A DNA stretch of 22,015 bases from DASUKL01 sp036278755 (lineage in GTDB: Bacteria; Chloroflexota; Limnocylindria; Limnocylindrales; CSP1-4), in the NCBI GenBank assembly GCA_036278755.1, contig DASUKL010000030.1:1-22015 (forward strand), written 5' to 3'. Below the pieces are notes generated by a model. It was given only the letters and a program-made list of their open reading frames with translations, made no database searches and was not told where the DNA came from. The position numbers and the translations under genes are program-made. Below, one piece after another: positions 13,914 through 21,967 of the stretch; within the stretch, counting starts at the first letter, position 1; the number at the start of each line of letters is the position of its first letter.

Positions 13914-16640
13914 TTACCAGCGCCGGACCACGAAGGCCACCCCCGCCCCGCCCGCGAGGAGGATAGAAAGGCAGATGGCCAGCAGGCCCAACCGGTCCGG
14001 ACCGCTCGGTCGTGGCCCGCCGACGGGGGCTGCCGAGGGTGTCGCCACGGGCTTCGACGAGACGGTGCCGGCGACCTCGTCCCCGGGCCTCGAGGGCGCG
14101 ACGAGGCTCGAAGCCAGGCTGATGTCGGCCGGCCCGCGGGGCACGACCAGCGGCTGGTCATCGGGGCTCCGGCGGATGTAGCCCACGACGCTGACGAGGT
14201 CACCCAGCCGCAGCGTGGTCAGCACCGGGGCGAGGGTCGGGCCCAGGAGCACGTCCGCCCGGGCCGCGTCGTCCTCGAGGGTCAGGGCGTCGCTGCGCAG
14301 GGCCTCGACGCGGCCGGCGACCCGCACGAGACGGCCGATCCAGCGCTCCAGCTGGGCCAGCTGGACGACGACCGGCCCGTCCACCGCGCTGTCGATGGGC
14401 CTCGCCGTCCCATCGGCGATGACCCCGGGCTGGCCGCGTCCGCGGGAGGCCGAAGAGCCGCTCCCGCTGTCGGAGCCAGAGGGTGGGGCGGCGAGGACCA
14501 CGAGGTCGGCCAGGTCACGGGCCCAGATGCGGTAGCCGTCGGCGCGTCCGTGGGCGCTCGAATACTGGCCGGCCACGCCGGTCACCCGCACCCGGGCGCC
14601 GCGGGCGACGTCCATGAGGCCAGCCCCGACGGCCGGCAGGAAGACGACCCGGGCGCTGCCCGAGGCGTCCTCCACGATGACCGTCAGGGTGCCGCTCTGG
14701 GAACGGGTCCGCTCGCTGACCATGCCGCTCAGGCTGACGAGACGGCCCTCTGTCGATTCGCCCAGGCCGGCGGCGTCGACGATGAGCGGGTCCGGCAGGG
14801 GGGCCGCGCCAAGCACGGTCGGCTTCGTCCCATCGGGCGCCCGAAGCTCGAGGTCGTCGTGCCGTTGGGCCAGCGTGCCGCTGACCTCGATCCAGTCGCC
14901 CCGCTCGATGCCGACCGTCCTGGCCTGGCCGTCGAGCCGCACGACGAGCCCCGCGGTGGCGTCCTGGATGGCCAGGCTCCGCTCGTCCGAGACGCGGCCC
15001 ACCTGGGCCGTGACGACGCCGCGGACCGTCACCTGGGTCCCCAGGGCGGCGGCTCGCGCGGCGGCGATGGTGAGGAGCCCGGGCGACCCTGTCGGCGTGG
15101 CCGACGACGACGGCGTCGGGCTGGGGCCGGCCGTGCCCCCGGGCGTGGGCGTCGGCGAGGCCGACGGGGTCACGGCGACGATGTCTACCTGACTGCGAAG
15201 GTAGAGGCGGTAGCCGGCCATGCCGGTGCCGCTCGAGTCGCGCTGGCCCAGGACGCCGACGAGGGCGTAGGCCTGACCGCGCGCCAGGGCCGACTCGCCG
15301 ATCCCGGTCGCCGCAGCGACCACCACGCGCAGCGGTCCGCTGCCGTCGTCCACGGTCACGGCGAAGCCATCGCTCAGGGCGTCAGGGCCGGCGGTCACCG
15401 TGCCCCTGACGGCCAGGAGACGGCCCTCCAGGAGTTCGGTGGCGGCCCCGGTGGCCGTCGTCAGCGGCTCCGGCAAGGCCGCAGTGCCGGCCGCGGTGAG
15501 GTCACCGGCCGCGTCGAGTCGCAGCGTCAGCTGCCCGTAGCGGGTGGCCAGCGTGCCGTGGACGGTCACGTCCGTGCCGGCCGGGAGAGGCGGCCAGTCG
15601 GCCGCGGCGAGGTAGAGGCCGATGCCCGCATCATCTTCCTGGACGAAGGCCGCGTGGCCCGACTCCACCGACCCGAGCGGCGTCGTCAGGACCCCACGGA
15701 TGGTGACCACGGCGCCGTCGGACAAGGAGCGAGCGGTGGCGATCGGGGTGAGGTCGGGGGTCGGGCTCGGGTCCACGCTGGGGCTCGGGCTGATGGTGGG
15801 GCTGAGCGTCGGCTCGGTCGTCGGGCTTCCGGTGGGGGCGGGCGTGGGGCTCGTGGTCGGGCTCGGGCTGGCCGTGGGCGTAGAAGGCGCAGCTGTGGGA
15901 CTGGCGGTCGGAGGTTCGGTCGGGCTCGGTTCGGTCAGCGGCGTCGGGCTGGGCGCATCCATCGGTGAGCTCGGCGTAGCGGTCGGGCTCGGGCTGGGAC
16001 TCGCGCCCGATCCCTGCCAGGGCGTCGGCTGGGAGGTCAGGCCCTGCGGATCCGGCGCGTCGCGCAAGGCGAAGTCGGACGCATCGTCGTTCGTGTCGAT
16101 GCCGCTGCCGGCGAGGCCACCGGGCAGGCGTTCGAGGCTCTGACCGGCATCCGGCGCCGGGGCCGGCGCACCCTCCACGAGATCGTTGGCCGCGGTGCCC
16201 CAGGCCAGGGCATCGATCGTGGTTCCGCTGCTGTCGCGCAACACGACGGCGCCGCCGGTCGCGGCGAACCCGCCGCTGTAGGTCTGGTCGGCGATGCCGG
16301 CGTAGGCCCCGCCCTCGTTGGCGATGAGGAGGTGGGCACCGGGTTCGACGAGGAGCGACGTGTCCCAGCTCGCCTTGCGGGTGACCGTCGCGCCGCTGGC
16401 GCTGGCATAGGCCAGCTCCAGGCCGACCAGGTCGATCGGCTCGGAGGCGGCTGAGTAGAGCTCGACGAATTCGTCCGAGGCGCTGGCCCCGCCGGTCTGG
16501 AGCTCGCTGATGAGGAGACCGCTCGAGGGCGGCCAGGTCACCTCGGCCGCGCGGACACCGCTCGCCGGAGGCAAGCCGATGGCCACGAAGACGAGCAGGA
16601 CCAGGGCGGCCACCGCCGGGGTGCCGAAAGGACGAGCCAT
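13914..16640 (-). CDS. Secreted, membrane-anchored lamin-tail-domain protein with repeated OB-fold-like modules
   Basis: 908 residues from ATG at 16640 with GGAGGT 7 nt upstream. Residues 1-32 are a Sec signal peptide (MARPFG, hydrophobic core 8-23, cut near VRAA). Residues 37-155 form a lamin-tail domain: GLLISELQTGG, EFVELYSAASEPIDLVG, 'LLVEPGAHLLIANEG', 'VVLRDSSGTTIDALAWG'. A Ser/Thr/Pro linker fills 203-298. Five beta-rich modules with the 'V-T-V-x-G-x-V-T' and 'D-x-x-G' pattern of OB-like (DUF5689/YhcR-type) domains follow at about 299-380, 390-490, 521-610, 615-718 and 755-842, separated by Ser/Pro or Gly/Ser linkers. A C-terminal helix (884-905) and RRW anchor it. No nuclease, protease or sortase motif is visible. 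Such LTD/OB combinations accompany extracellular nucleases in other bacteria, so nucleic-acid or matrix binding is plausible but unproven. Confidence 0.85.
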   Translation of the reverse strand: MARPFGTPAVAALVLLVFVAIGLPPASGVRAAEVTWPPSSGLLISELQTGGASASDEFVELYSAASEPIDLVGLELAYASASGATVTRKASWDTSLLVEPGAHLLIANEGGAYAGIADQTYSGGFAATGGAVVLRDSSGTTIDALAWGTAANDLVEGAPAPAPDAGQSLERLPGGLAGSGIDTNDDASDFALRDAPDPQGLTSQPTPWQGSGASPSPSPTATPSSPMDAPSPTPLTEPSPTEPPTASPTAAPSTPTASPSPTTSPTPAPTGSPTTEPTLSPTISPSPSVDPSPTPDLTPIATARSLSDGAVVTIRGVLTTPLGSVESGHAAFVQEDDAGIGLYLAAADWPPLPAGTDVTVHGTLATRYGQLTLRLDAAGDLTAAGTAALPEPLTTATGAATELLEGRLLAVRGTVTAGPDALSDGFAVTVDDGSGPLRVVVAAATGIGESALARGQAYALVGVLGQRDSSGTGMAGYRLYLRSQVDIVAVTPSASPTPTPGGTAGPSPTPSSSATPTGSPGLLTIAAARAAALGTQVTVRGVVTAQVGRVSDERSLAIQDATAGLVVRLDGQARTVGIERGDWIEVSGTLAQRHDDLELRAPDGTKPTVLGAAPLPDPLIVDAAGLGESTEGRLVSLSGMVSERTRSQSGTLTVIVEDASGSARVVFLPAVGAGLMDVARGARVRVTGVAGQYSSAHGRADGYRIWARDLADLVVLAAPPSGSDSGSGSSASRGRGQPGVIADGTARPIDSAVDGPVVVQLAQLERWIGRLVRVAGRVEALRSDALTLEDDAARADVLLGPTLAPVLTTLRLGDLVSVVGYIRRSPDDQPLVVPRGPADISLASSLVAPSRPGDEVAGTVSSKPVATPSAAPVGGPRPSGPDRLGLLAICLSILLAGGAGVAFVVRRW
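15746..16014. repeat. Low-complexity GC repeat coding the Ser/Thr/Pro linker
   Basis: Repeated GGGCTCGGG/GTCGGGCT-type words read on the minus strand as SPT, PSP and TAS units (residues 210-298 of the lamin-tail protein). Such DNA is prone to slippage and length change between strains. Confidence 0.8.
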
Positions 16641-16799
16641 GCCAGACCTCCAGGTGCACGGCGGGTCACGGCCGGCGGGTCGGGACGGCGGGCGTTCGGC
16701 GGCCTGGCGGGCTCCCCGGATTCGTACCACGGTCCGCTTAGCTGCCCGTTAGCGAGGCTCCCCGGCGACCGCAGCCGACGCTGGCGGTGTGCCGTGCGC

Positions 16800-16831
16800 T
16801 ACGATTCCTGCTCAGCCCGTCCCCAGGAGGT
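16800..16831 (+). promoter_or_regulatory. Candidate -10 and ribosome site of the four-TM protein gene
   Basis: TACGAT at 16800-16805 fits TANNNT, and AGGAGGT at 16825-16831 precedes the GTG at 16835. The spacing is short (4-6 nt) but the match to the anti-Shine-Dalgarno is strong, and it fixes the GTG as start. No clear -35. The rest of the 194-bp gap to the divergent lamin-tail gene shows nothing else. Confidence 0.45.
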
Positions 16832-16834
16832 CCC

Positions 16835-17521
16835 GTGGCCCGCTCCAAGAGCACCGCTCGCGCCGAGGCGCGGCGTCGTTATCGCGCTGTCCAGCAGGCG
16901 GCCGAGGCTGCCGCCGACGAGGCGGACCCGCAGGCTGCGGGGGCCGACCACGGCACATCCGGCCTGCGACCGCCGGGCGGCCTGCGCAGCCTCTTCGCCG
17001 GCCGGCACTTCGACTGGCGGGGGGACATCGCCGCCTTCCCGGATCTGCTGCGGACGCAGCGCTCGCTGTGGCTGGCCATCGGGGCGATCGTCTTCGGGAC
17101 CATCGTCTGCATCGGGCTACCGCTCAGCACGGGCGAGTTGGGGATCACCACGATCATCCTTCAGCTGTTGCTGTTCGTGCCCTCGATCCCGCTCCTGCTG
17201 GCCGGCTACTTCGCCCCGCGCGCCGCCTGGCTGGAGGGCTTCCTCCTGGGCATCCTCTCGCTGATCGGCTTCCTGCTGGTCAACTTCCTGGCCCTCGAGA
17301 AGTTCAGTACCGCGACCTCCGTCGCCGCGACGCCCTCCTCGATCCTCATCACGGCCGCTTCGCTGATCGTGCAGTGGGTCCTCTTCGGGGCCCTCTTCGG
17401 GGTGCTGGCGTCCTGGTACCGGACGTGGCTGCGGAAGAACAACGACAACGCCCGCAAGTCCCGCGAGGACCGCGAGCGGCGCAAGCGTCAGGAGGCCAAG
17501 GCCAAGGCTCAGGCCCACTAG
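16835..17521 (+). CDS. Four-TM membrane protein with basic termini, function unknown
   Basis: 228 residues from GTG at 16835 (a longer frame from ATG 16787 lacks a ribosome site and would include the predicted -10). Residues 1-30 are Arg/Ala-rich and probably cytoplasmic. Hydrophobic helices lie at about 77-96, 104-126, 131-153 and 168-195. The C-terminus (198-228) is a highly charged Lys/Arg/Glu helix (RKSREDRERRKRQEAKAKAQ) that may be a coiled coil or bind RNA or acidic lipids. Both ends would be cytoplasmic with an even helix number. I do not recognise the family. It stands alone, divergent from the lamin-tail gene and convergent toward dnaE2 across the repeat region. Confidence 0.75.
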   Translation: MARSKSTARAEARRRYRAVQQAAEAAADEADPQAAGADHGTSGLRPPGGLRSLFAGRHFDWRGDIAAFPDLLRTQRSLWLAIGAIVFGTIVCIGLPLSTGELGITTIILQLLLFVPSIPLLLAGYFAPRAAWLEGFLLGILSLIGFLLVNFLALEKFSTATSVAATPSSILITAASLIVQWVLFGALFGVLASWYRTWLRKNNDNARKSREDRERRKRQEAKAKAQAH

Positions 17522-17526
17522 CGTCC

Positions 17527-17549
17527 CGAGCCCGGGCCCGGCAGGCTCG
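17527..17549 (+). terminator. Possible terminator hairpin after the four-TM gene
   Basis: CGAGCC (17527-17532) pairs with GGCTCG (17544-17549) around an 11-nt GC-rich loop, just after the stop codon. No U-tract, so weak. Confidence 0.3.
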
Positions 17550-17604
17550 ACCCGGCCCTCTCAGCCGCGGTCCGACCCCCACGCAGCCCCGAGGCCGCCC
17601 CTGA

Positions 17605-17704
17605 GCCGTGCCGATCCTTGGCCAGCCGTGCCGCTCTCTGGCCAAACAGTGCGGTTTCGGCACCCTTATGCCTGAGCCCCTCGACGACCACCAGGTCTTG
17701 GCCA
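17605..17704. repeat. 20-bp tandem repeat and TTGGCCA-containing words
   Basis: GCCGTGCCGATCCTTGGCCA (17605-17624) and GCCGTGCCGCTCTCTGGCCA (17625-17644) are adjacent imperfect copies. A degenerate third follows (AACAGTGCGGTTTCGGCAC), and another CTTGGCCA sits at 17697-17704. It shares the TTGGCCA word with the larger repeat array downstream. Confidence 0.65.
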
Positions 17705-17824
17705 TGCTGGAGCCCTCCTCGAGGCCGTATCAGGCCAGATTCGTGGCCACACCATCCGCCCAGCGTGCGTAGGGCCGCGAGCAGGACGTCTCCAGAGGCT
17801 CAGGCAGCGACGGCCCGGACCCGT

Positions 17825-18001
17825 TCGGATATAACTCGTCGCCGGCGGAGTATTTGGCCACGGTCGGGCCCTTCCGGACCCTCCACCCCAGGCGCGCCTC
17901 GGATAAGGCGCCGTGGGCAGCGTGTTTGGCCACGACCGGGGGCGCGTGGCCGTCCGGCCTGGCCAAAGGCGCCGCCGGCGACGTGTTTGGCCAGGACTGG
18001 G
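17825..18001. repeat. Array of three degenerate ~45-bp elements with TTTGGCCA core
   Basis: Cores TTTGGCCACGGTCGGG (from 17853), TTTGGCCACGACCGGG (from 17925) and TTTGGCCAGGACTGGG (from 17986) are spaced 72 and 61 bp apart. Each is preceded by a GCCG-rich arm, and the first two also by TCGGATA (17825-17831 and 17899-17905). The three copies align over about 45 bp, while the sequence between units is unrelated. The stretch 17522-18066 has no credible gene: on the minus strand one frame gives similar short peptides from each unit (VVAKHAAHGAL, TVAKYSAGDEL), but the 61-bp offset breaks the frame. Confidence 0.7.
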
Positions 18002-18066
18002 ACCTCAAGAGGATCGAGAGCCGCGATCCCGCGATCAGCCCCCGCGATCAGGCCCCGACCCTCCAC

Positions 18067-21000
18067 TCAGCCGCGACGCCGTAGGCCGGCGTAGCCGAGC
18101 TGGCGCACACCGGAGGGATGGCCGGGGCCGCCGGCGGCACGGGCGAGGGCCGGTAGTGATTCGACGGTCCGGGCCACCAGGTTCGTCACCGCGCCCTGGC
18201 GCTGGAGCGTGCCGCGAACGTAGAGCAGGGCGTGGCGCCGGACCACGCCCCGGAGGCGCTCCCAGGTCTGCGGCCAGAGCGTGACGTTGACCATCCCCGT
18301 CTCGTCCTCGAGGGCCAGGAAGACCGTGCCTCGGGCGGTCATCGGATGCTGCCGGGTGACGACCAGGCCGCCCACTGCGACCGGGCCCGGCCGGCGCTCG
18401 GCGAGGGCCGAGACGGGGACCGCTCCCAGGTCTTCCAGGGTGGGGCGGAAGAGCTCCACCACCTGACGTCGGGCGTCGAGGGAGAGGATGGCGTAGCTGT
18501 CGCCCAGGCGCTCGAGCTCGGACGGTGGCGGCAGCTCGGGCGCCGGGGTCGGCGGCAGGCGGAGGCCCAGGGAACGGCCGGCCACCTTGCCCTGGCGAGG
18601 ATCGGGCCGGGTGGCGCCGGCCACCTCGGGCAGCTGCCATAGGAGCTCGCGCCGTGGCCGGCCCAGTCCGTCGAGGGCACCGGCCCGGACGAGCCGCTCG
18701 AGGAGCTCCTCGGGCAGGCCGGTGCGGGCCACGACATCGGCCAGGGAACGGTACGGGCCACGGGCCTGCTCGGCCTCGAGGTGCTCCCCCAGCTCCTCGC
18801 CGATGCCCTTGACGAGATGCAGGCCGAGACGGATGGCGTAGCCCGCCGCGGACGGCGCGGCCAGGGACTCGCGGCGCTCGGGATCGGGCACCACGCAGGC
18901 CGGTGAGCGGACCGGTAGGGCCCGCCGGTCCACCCCGCAGCCCTCCGGCAAGGGCGTGTCCGGGAGGCCGATCCACTCCGTGGCGGTGCGGTAGCGGCTG
19001 CGCGCCAAGTCCACCGGCAGGACCGTCACGCCGTGGCGCCGAGCGTCGTTGATCAGGACCTCCACGGGGTAGAAGCCCATCGGCTGGGCATTGATGAGCC
19101 CGGCCACGAACTGGGCCGGATAGTAGAGCTTGAGGAAGGCCGATTCGTAGGCCGTCCGGGCGAAGGCCGCCGCATGCGACTTGTTGAAGCCGAAGCTAGC
19201 GAAGGCCGCCACCTGGCGGTAGAGCTCCTCGGCATCCTCCAGGGGGATGCCGCTGGTCCGGCGGCAACCCTCCACGAAACGGACGTGGAGCTTCTCCATC
19301 TCGCGGCTGGAGCGCCAGGTGCCCATGGCCCGCCGGAAGCCGTCCGAGTCGCCGGGGCTGAAGCCGGCCACCTCGATGGCGATGCGCATGACCTGCTCCT
19401 GGTAGAGGATCACGCCCAGCGTCTCGCCCAGGACCGGCTCCAGGCTGGGATGGAGGTAGCGCACGGGCTCGCGGCCCTCGCGCCGTCGCAGGTAGGGATG
19501 GACGGCGTTGCCCTGGATAGGCCCGGGCCGGATGATGGCCACCTCCACGACGAGATCGTCGAGCGTCGTGGGCCGGGAGCGGGGCAGGGTCTGCATCTGG
19601 GCCCGACTCTCGATCTGGAAGACGCCCACCGTGTCGGCGGCCTGGATCATGGCGAAGACCTCGGGCAGGTCCTCCGGCAGGCGGTCGAGGTCGAGGCAGA
19701 CGCCGCAGTCGACGCGGATGTCGCGCACGGCGTCGTCGATGGCCGAGAGCATCCGCAAGCCCAGCAGGTCGAGCTTGATGAGCTTGAGTGTCTCGATGTC
19801 GCGTTTGTCGTATTGGACGACGACACGGCCGGGCATGGTGGCCCGCTCGAGGGGCGCGATGTCCACCAGGGGGGCCCGGGTGATGAGCATCCCCCCGGTG
19901 TGGATGGAGAGGTGGCGGGGGAAGCCGTCGATGCGGGCGCACAGCTCCAGCCAGCGCTCCCAGGGCGAGAGGCCGACCGTCGTCCCGCCCCGCCTCTCGG
20001 GATGGCGTTCGAGCGGCAGGAGGACGCCGCTCTCCGGGTCGATGGCCCGGCCCGCGATCGTGCCCGGCCGCTCCGCCGGCTCAGGGCCCTCCGGCTGCCG
20101 GCCCAGCCTCGAGGCCTGCGGCGGCCCCTGGAGCCAGGCCACGCTGACCGGCGTGTCGCCGGGCCCACCTTCGTCGTCCGAGCTGATCCGACCGCGAGGA
20201 CCGCCCGAAGCCCGAGCGCCCGAGCTCCCGCCGACCGTCTCCAGCCGACCCATCCGATCGACGAAGGCCCGATCCTGCGCTGCCGCGGCCCCCGCCTCCG
20301 CCGCCTGCGCCTCGCCGCTCCCCTCCCCCGGCCGGCGGAAGAACTCGGCGAAGCCGCCGTCCGCCTCGAGGTCCCGCCGGACCATGACCGAGTCGTAGGT
20401 CTCGAGGGCCTTGGCCACACGATCCACCAGGGCTCGAGGGAAGCCCAGGGCGTAGCCCACCTCGCGCACGGCCGAGCGGGCACGGTAGGTGACGAGGTTG
20501 CAGACCATCCCGGTGTGGGCCTGCCCGTAGCGTTCGTAGCAGTACTGGATGACCTCCTCGCGGCGGGACGAGGCGAAGTCGATGTCGACGTCGGGGTAGA
20601 CCGTCCGGCCCTCGTTGATGAACCGCTCGAAGAGCAGTCCGTGGCGGATGGGGTCGACCCGGGTGATGCCCAGGACGTAGGCCACGATCGAGTCGCCGGC
20701 ACTGCCTCGGCCCTGGGCCGGGATGCCCCGGTCGCGGGCGAAGCGCATGAGGTCCCAGCAGATGAGGAAGAACTCGGCCAGGCCGGTCCGCTCGATGACC
20801 TCCAGCTCGTGGGCCAGCTGCTTGACCACGGCCGGGGTGAGGGGCTGGTAGCGGCGCCGGGCACCGTCGTGGCAGAGGCGTTCGAGATGGCTGAACGGCG
20901 TCTCGCCGCGGGGCACCTCGAAACCCGGGAAGCGGTACCGCTCGAAGCCCAGGTCGACCCGGCAGCGAGCGCCGATCTCGGAGGCCGTGGCGATGGCCGC

Positions 21001-21942
21001 GGCCCACGTCCCGGCCAGGGCCGAGCCGGGCTGGCCGGGCGGCAGGGCCGCCGACTCGGCCGCCGAGCGGAGGGCGTACTCCCCGTTCGGCCGGCGCAGG
21101 TCCGCGGCGCCGTCCAGGCTCCGGCCATGGCGGATGCAGACCAGCACGTCCTGCAGCTCGCGGTCCTCCGGCCGGGCGTAGTGGGCGTCGTTGGTCACGA
21201 CGCAGGGCAGGCCCAGCTCCGCGGCCAGAGCGGCGAGCTCGGCCACGAGGACGTCGTCGGCGGGCAGGAGATGGTGCTGCAGCTCGATGAAGAAGCCGCT
21301 GCCCAGGCCCTCGAGGGGGGCGAAGCGAGCGGCGTAGCGGCGGGCGGCCGCGGCGGCGCCCTGGCGATCGCCTGCCAGCAGGCGCCGCGCGATCTCCGAG
21401 TGGCGGCAGCCCGACAGCCCCAGGAGCCCTTCGGCATGCTCCTCGAGGAGGGCCTGGCTGAAGCGGGGCAGGCCCTTGGTGCCCGCCAGCTGGGCCGCGC
21501 TCACCAGCCGGCAGAGGCTCCGATAGCCGGCCGCGTCACGGGCCAGGAGCGTCAGGTGAGGCCCCCGCTCACGGTCGCGGATGCCTCGCAGGTCCTCGCG
21601 TCGTGGCCGGCGGTGGCCGGGCAGGTGGGGTCGGGAGATGGTGGGCGGGGCCGGCTGCCCGCCCTGGGCGACGACCGGAGGGCTGGCCCGTGGAGATGGG
21701 AGGACCAGGCTGTCGCGGTCGGGGACGGCACTGTCCTCGAGCTCCACCTCCAGGCCGACGATCGGCCGCAGGCCCACCTCCTGGGCGGCGGTCACGAAGC
21801 GCACCGCTCCATAGAGGCCCTGGTGGTCGGTCAGGGCCAGGGCTTCGAGGCCCAACTCCACCGCCCGTTCGGCTAGCTGCTCGACGCTCGAGGCCCCGTC
21901 GAGGAAGGAGAAGTGGGAGTGGCAGTGGAGTTCGGCGGTCAT
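18067..21942 (-). CDS. dnaE2: Error-prone DNA polymerase III alpha subunit (DnaE2)
   Basis: 1291 residues from ATG at 21942, giving MTAELHCHSHFSFLDGASS, the DnaE2 PHP-domain start; an ATG at 21987 would lie upstream of the predicted promoter. The PHP domain spans about 1-330, with a Pro/Arg-rich insert at 72-118. The palm has GRGSAGDS (411-418) and the catalytic aspartates D451 and D453 in PDVDIDF, with D725 in KLIKLDLLGLR. The fingers contain YQEQVMRIA and FGFNKSHAAAFA. A helix-hairpin-helix (VKGIGEELG) and a C-terminal OB domain (VGGLVVTRQHPMTARGTVFLALEDETG) follow. No clamp-binding tail was identified. DnaE2 does damage-induced, mutagenic lesion bypass, usually with ImuA/ImuB, which are not in view. 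Unusual: a Gly/Ala/Ser/Arg-rich insert at about 537-655. A LexA box overlaps its promoter. Confidence 0.95.
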   Translation of the reverse strand: MTAELHCHSHFSFLDGASSVEQLAERAVELGLEALALTDHQGLYGAVRFVTAAQEVGLRPIVGLEVELEDSAVPDRDSLVLPSPRASPPVVAQGGQPAPPTISRPHLPGHRRPRREDLRGIRDRERGPHLTLLARDAAGYRSLCRLVSAAQLAGTKGLPRFSQALLEEHAEGLLGLSGCRHSEIARRLLAGDRQGAAAAARRYAARFAPLEGLGSGFFIELQHHLLPADDVLVAELAALAAELGLPCVVTNDAHYARPEDRELQDVLVCIRHGRSLDGAADLRRPNGEYALRSAAESAALPPGQPGSALAGTWAAAIATASEIGARCRVDLGFERYRFPGFEVPRGETPFSHLERLCHDGARRRYQPLTPAVVKQLAHELEVIERTGLAEFFLICWDLMRFARDRGIPAQGRGSAGDSIVAYVLGITRVDPIRHGLLFERFINEGRTVYPDVDIDFASSRREEVIQYCYERYGQAHTGMVCNLVTYRARSAVREVGYALGFPRALVDRVAKALETYDSVMVRRDLEADGGFAEFFRRPGEGSGEAQAAEAGAAAAQDRAFVDRMGRLETVGGSSGARASGGPRGRISSDDEGGPGDTPVSVAWLQGPPQASRLGRQPEGPEPAERPGTIAGRAIDPESGVLLPLERHPERRGGTTVGLSPWERWLELCARIDGFPRHLSIHTGGMLITRAPLVDIAPLERATMPGRVVVQYDKRDIETLKLIKLDLLGLRMLSAIDDAVRDIRVDCGVCLDLDRLPEDLPEVFAMIQAADTVGVFQIESRAQMQTLPRSRPTTLDDLVVEVAIIRPGPIQGNAVHPYLRRREGREPVRYLHPSLEPVLGETLGVILYQEQVMRIAIEVAGFSPGDSDGFRRAMGTWRSSREMEKLHVRFVEGCRRTSGIPLEDAEELYRQVAAFASFGFNKSHAAAFARTAYESAFLKLYYPAQFVAGLINAQPMGFYPVEVLINDARRHGVTVLPVDLARSRYRTATEWIGLPDTPLPEGCGVDRRALPVRSPACVVPDPERRESLAAPSAAGYAIRLGLHLVKGIGEELGEHLEAEQARGPYRSLADVVARTGLPEELLERLVRAGALDGLGRPRRELLWQLPEVAGATRPDPRQGKVAGRSLGLRLPPTPAPELPPPSELERLGDSYAILSLDARRQVVELFRPTLEDLGAVPVSALAERRPGPVAVGGLVVTRQHPMTARGTVFLALEDETGMVNVTLWPQTWERLRGVVRRHALLYVRGTLQRQGAVTNLVARTVESLPALARAAGGPGHPSGVRQLGYAGLRRRG

Positions 21943-21955
21943 CGAGGTCAAGATA
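21940..21955 (-). promoter_or_regulatory. dnaE2 promoter -10, probably leaderless
   Basis: On the minus strand TATCTT (21955-21950) is followed by 7 nt and the ATG (21942-21940), with no Shine-Dalgarno. The same hexamer-to-start spacing is seen before vapB. Confidence 0.55.
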
Positions 21956-21967
21956 GAACATCCGTTC
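21956..21967. promoter_or_regulatory. LexA (SOS) box of dnaE2
   Basis: Minus strand GAACGGATGTTC matches the Gram-positive LexA consensus GAACRNRYGTTC at every defined position. It abuts the -10 on its upstream side, so bound LexA would block RNA polymerase. dnaE2 is a classic LexA target in many bacteria. The remaining bases to the window end (21968-22015) show nothing further. Confidence 0.8.

Noticed and set aside
13314..15968. A long plus-strand frame opposite the nucleoside phosphorylase and lamin-tail genes
   Set aside because: It crosses two real genes and their spacer and has Arg/Gly/Asp-rich composition typical of antisense shadow; no ribosome site.
16787..16834. ATG at 16787 as start of the four-TM protein
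   Set aside because: The AGGAGGT site points to the GTG at 16835 and the predicted -10 lies within the extension.
17605..18001. CRISPR array
   Set aside because: The units are degenerate, spaced 61 and 72 bp with unequal spacers, and there are no cas genes in the window.
19033..21876. A very long open frame (over 900 codons) on the plus strand opposite dnaE2
   Set aside because: It is the antisense frame of a GC-rich gene. Its product is low-complexity Gly/Val/Ala/Asp sequence without any domain, while the minus strand encodes an intact DnaE2.
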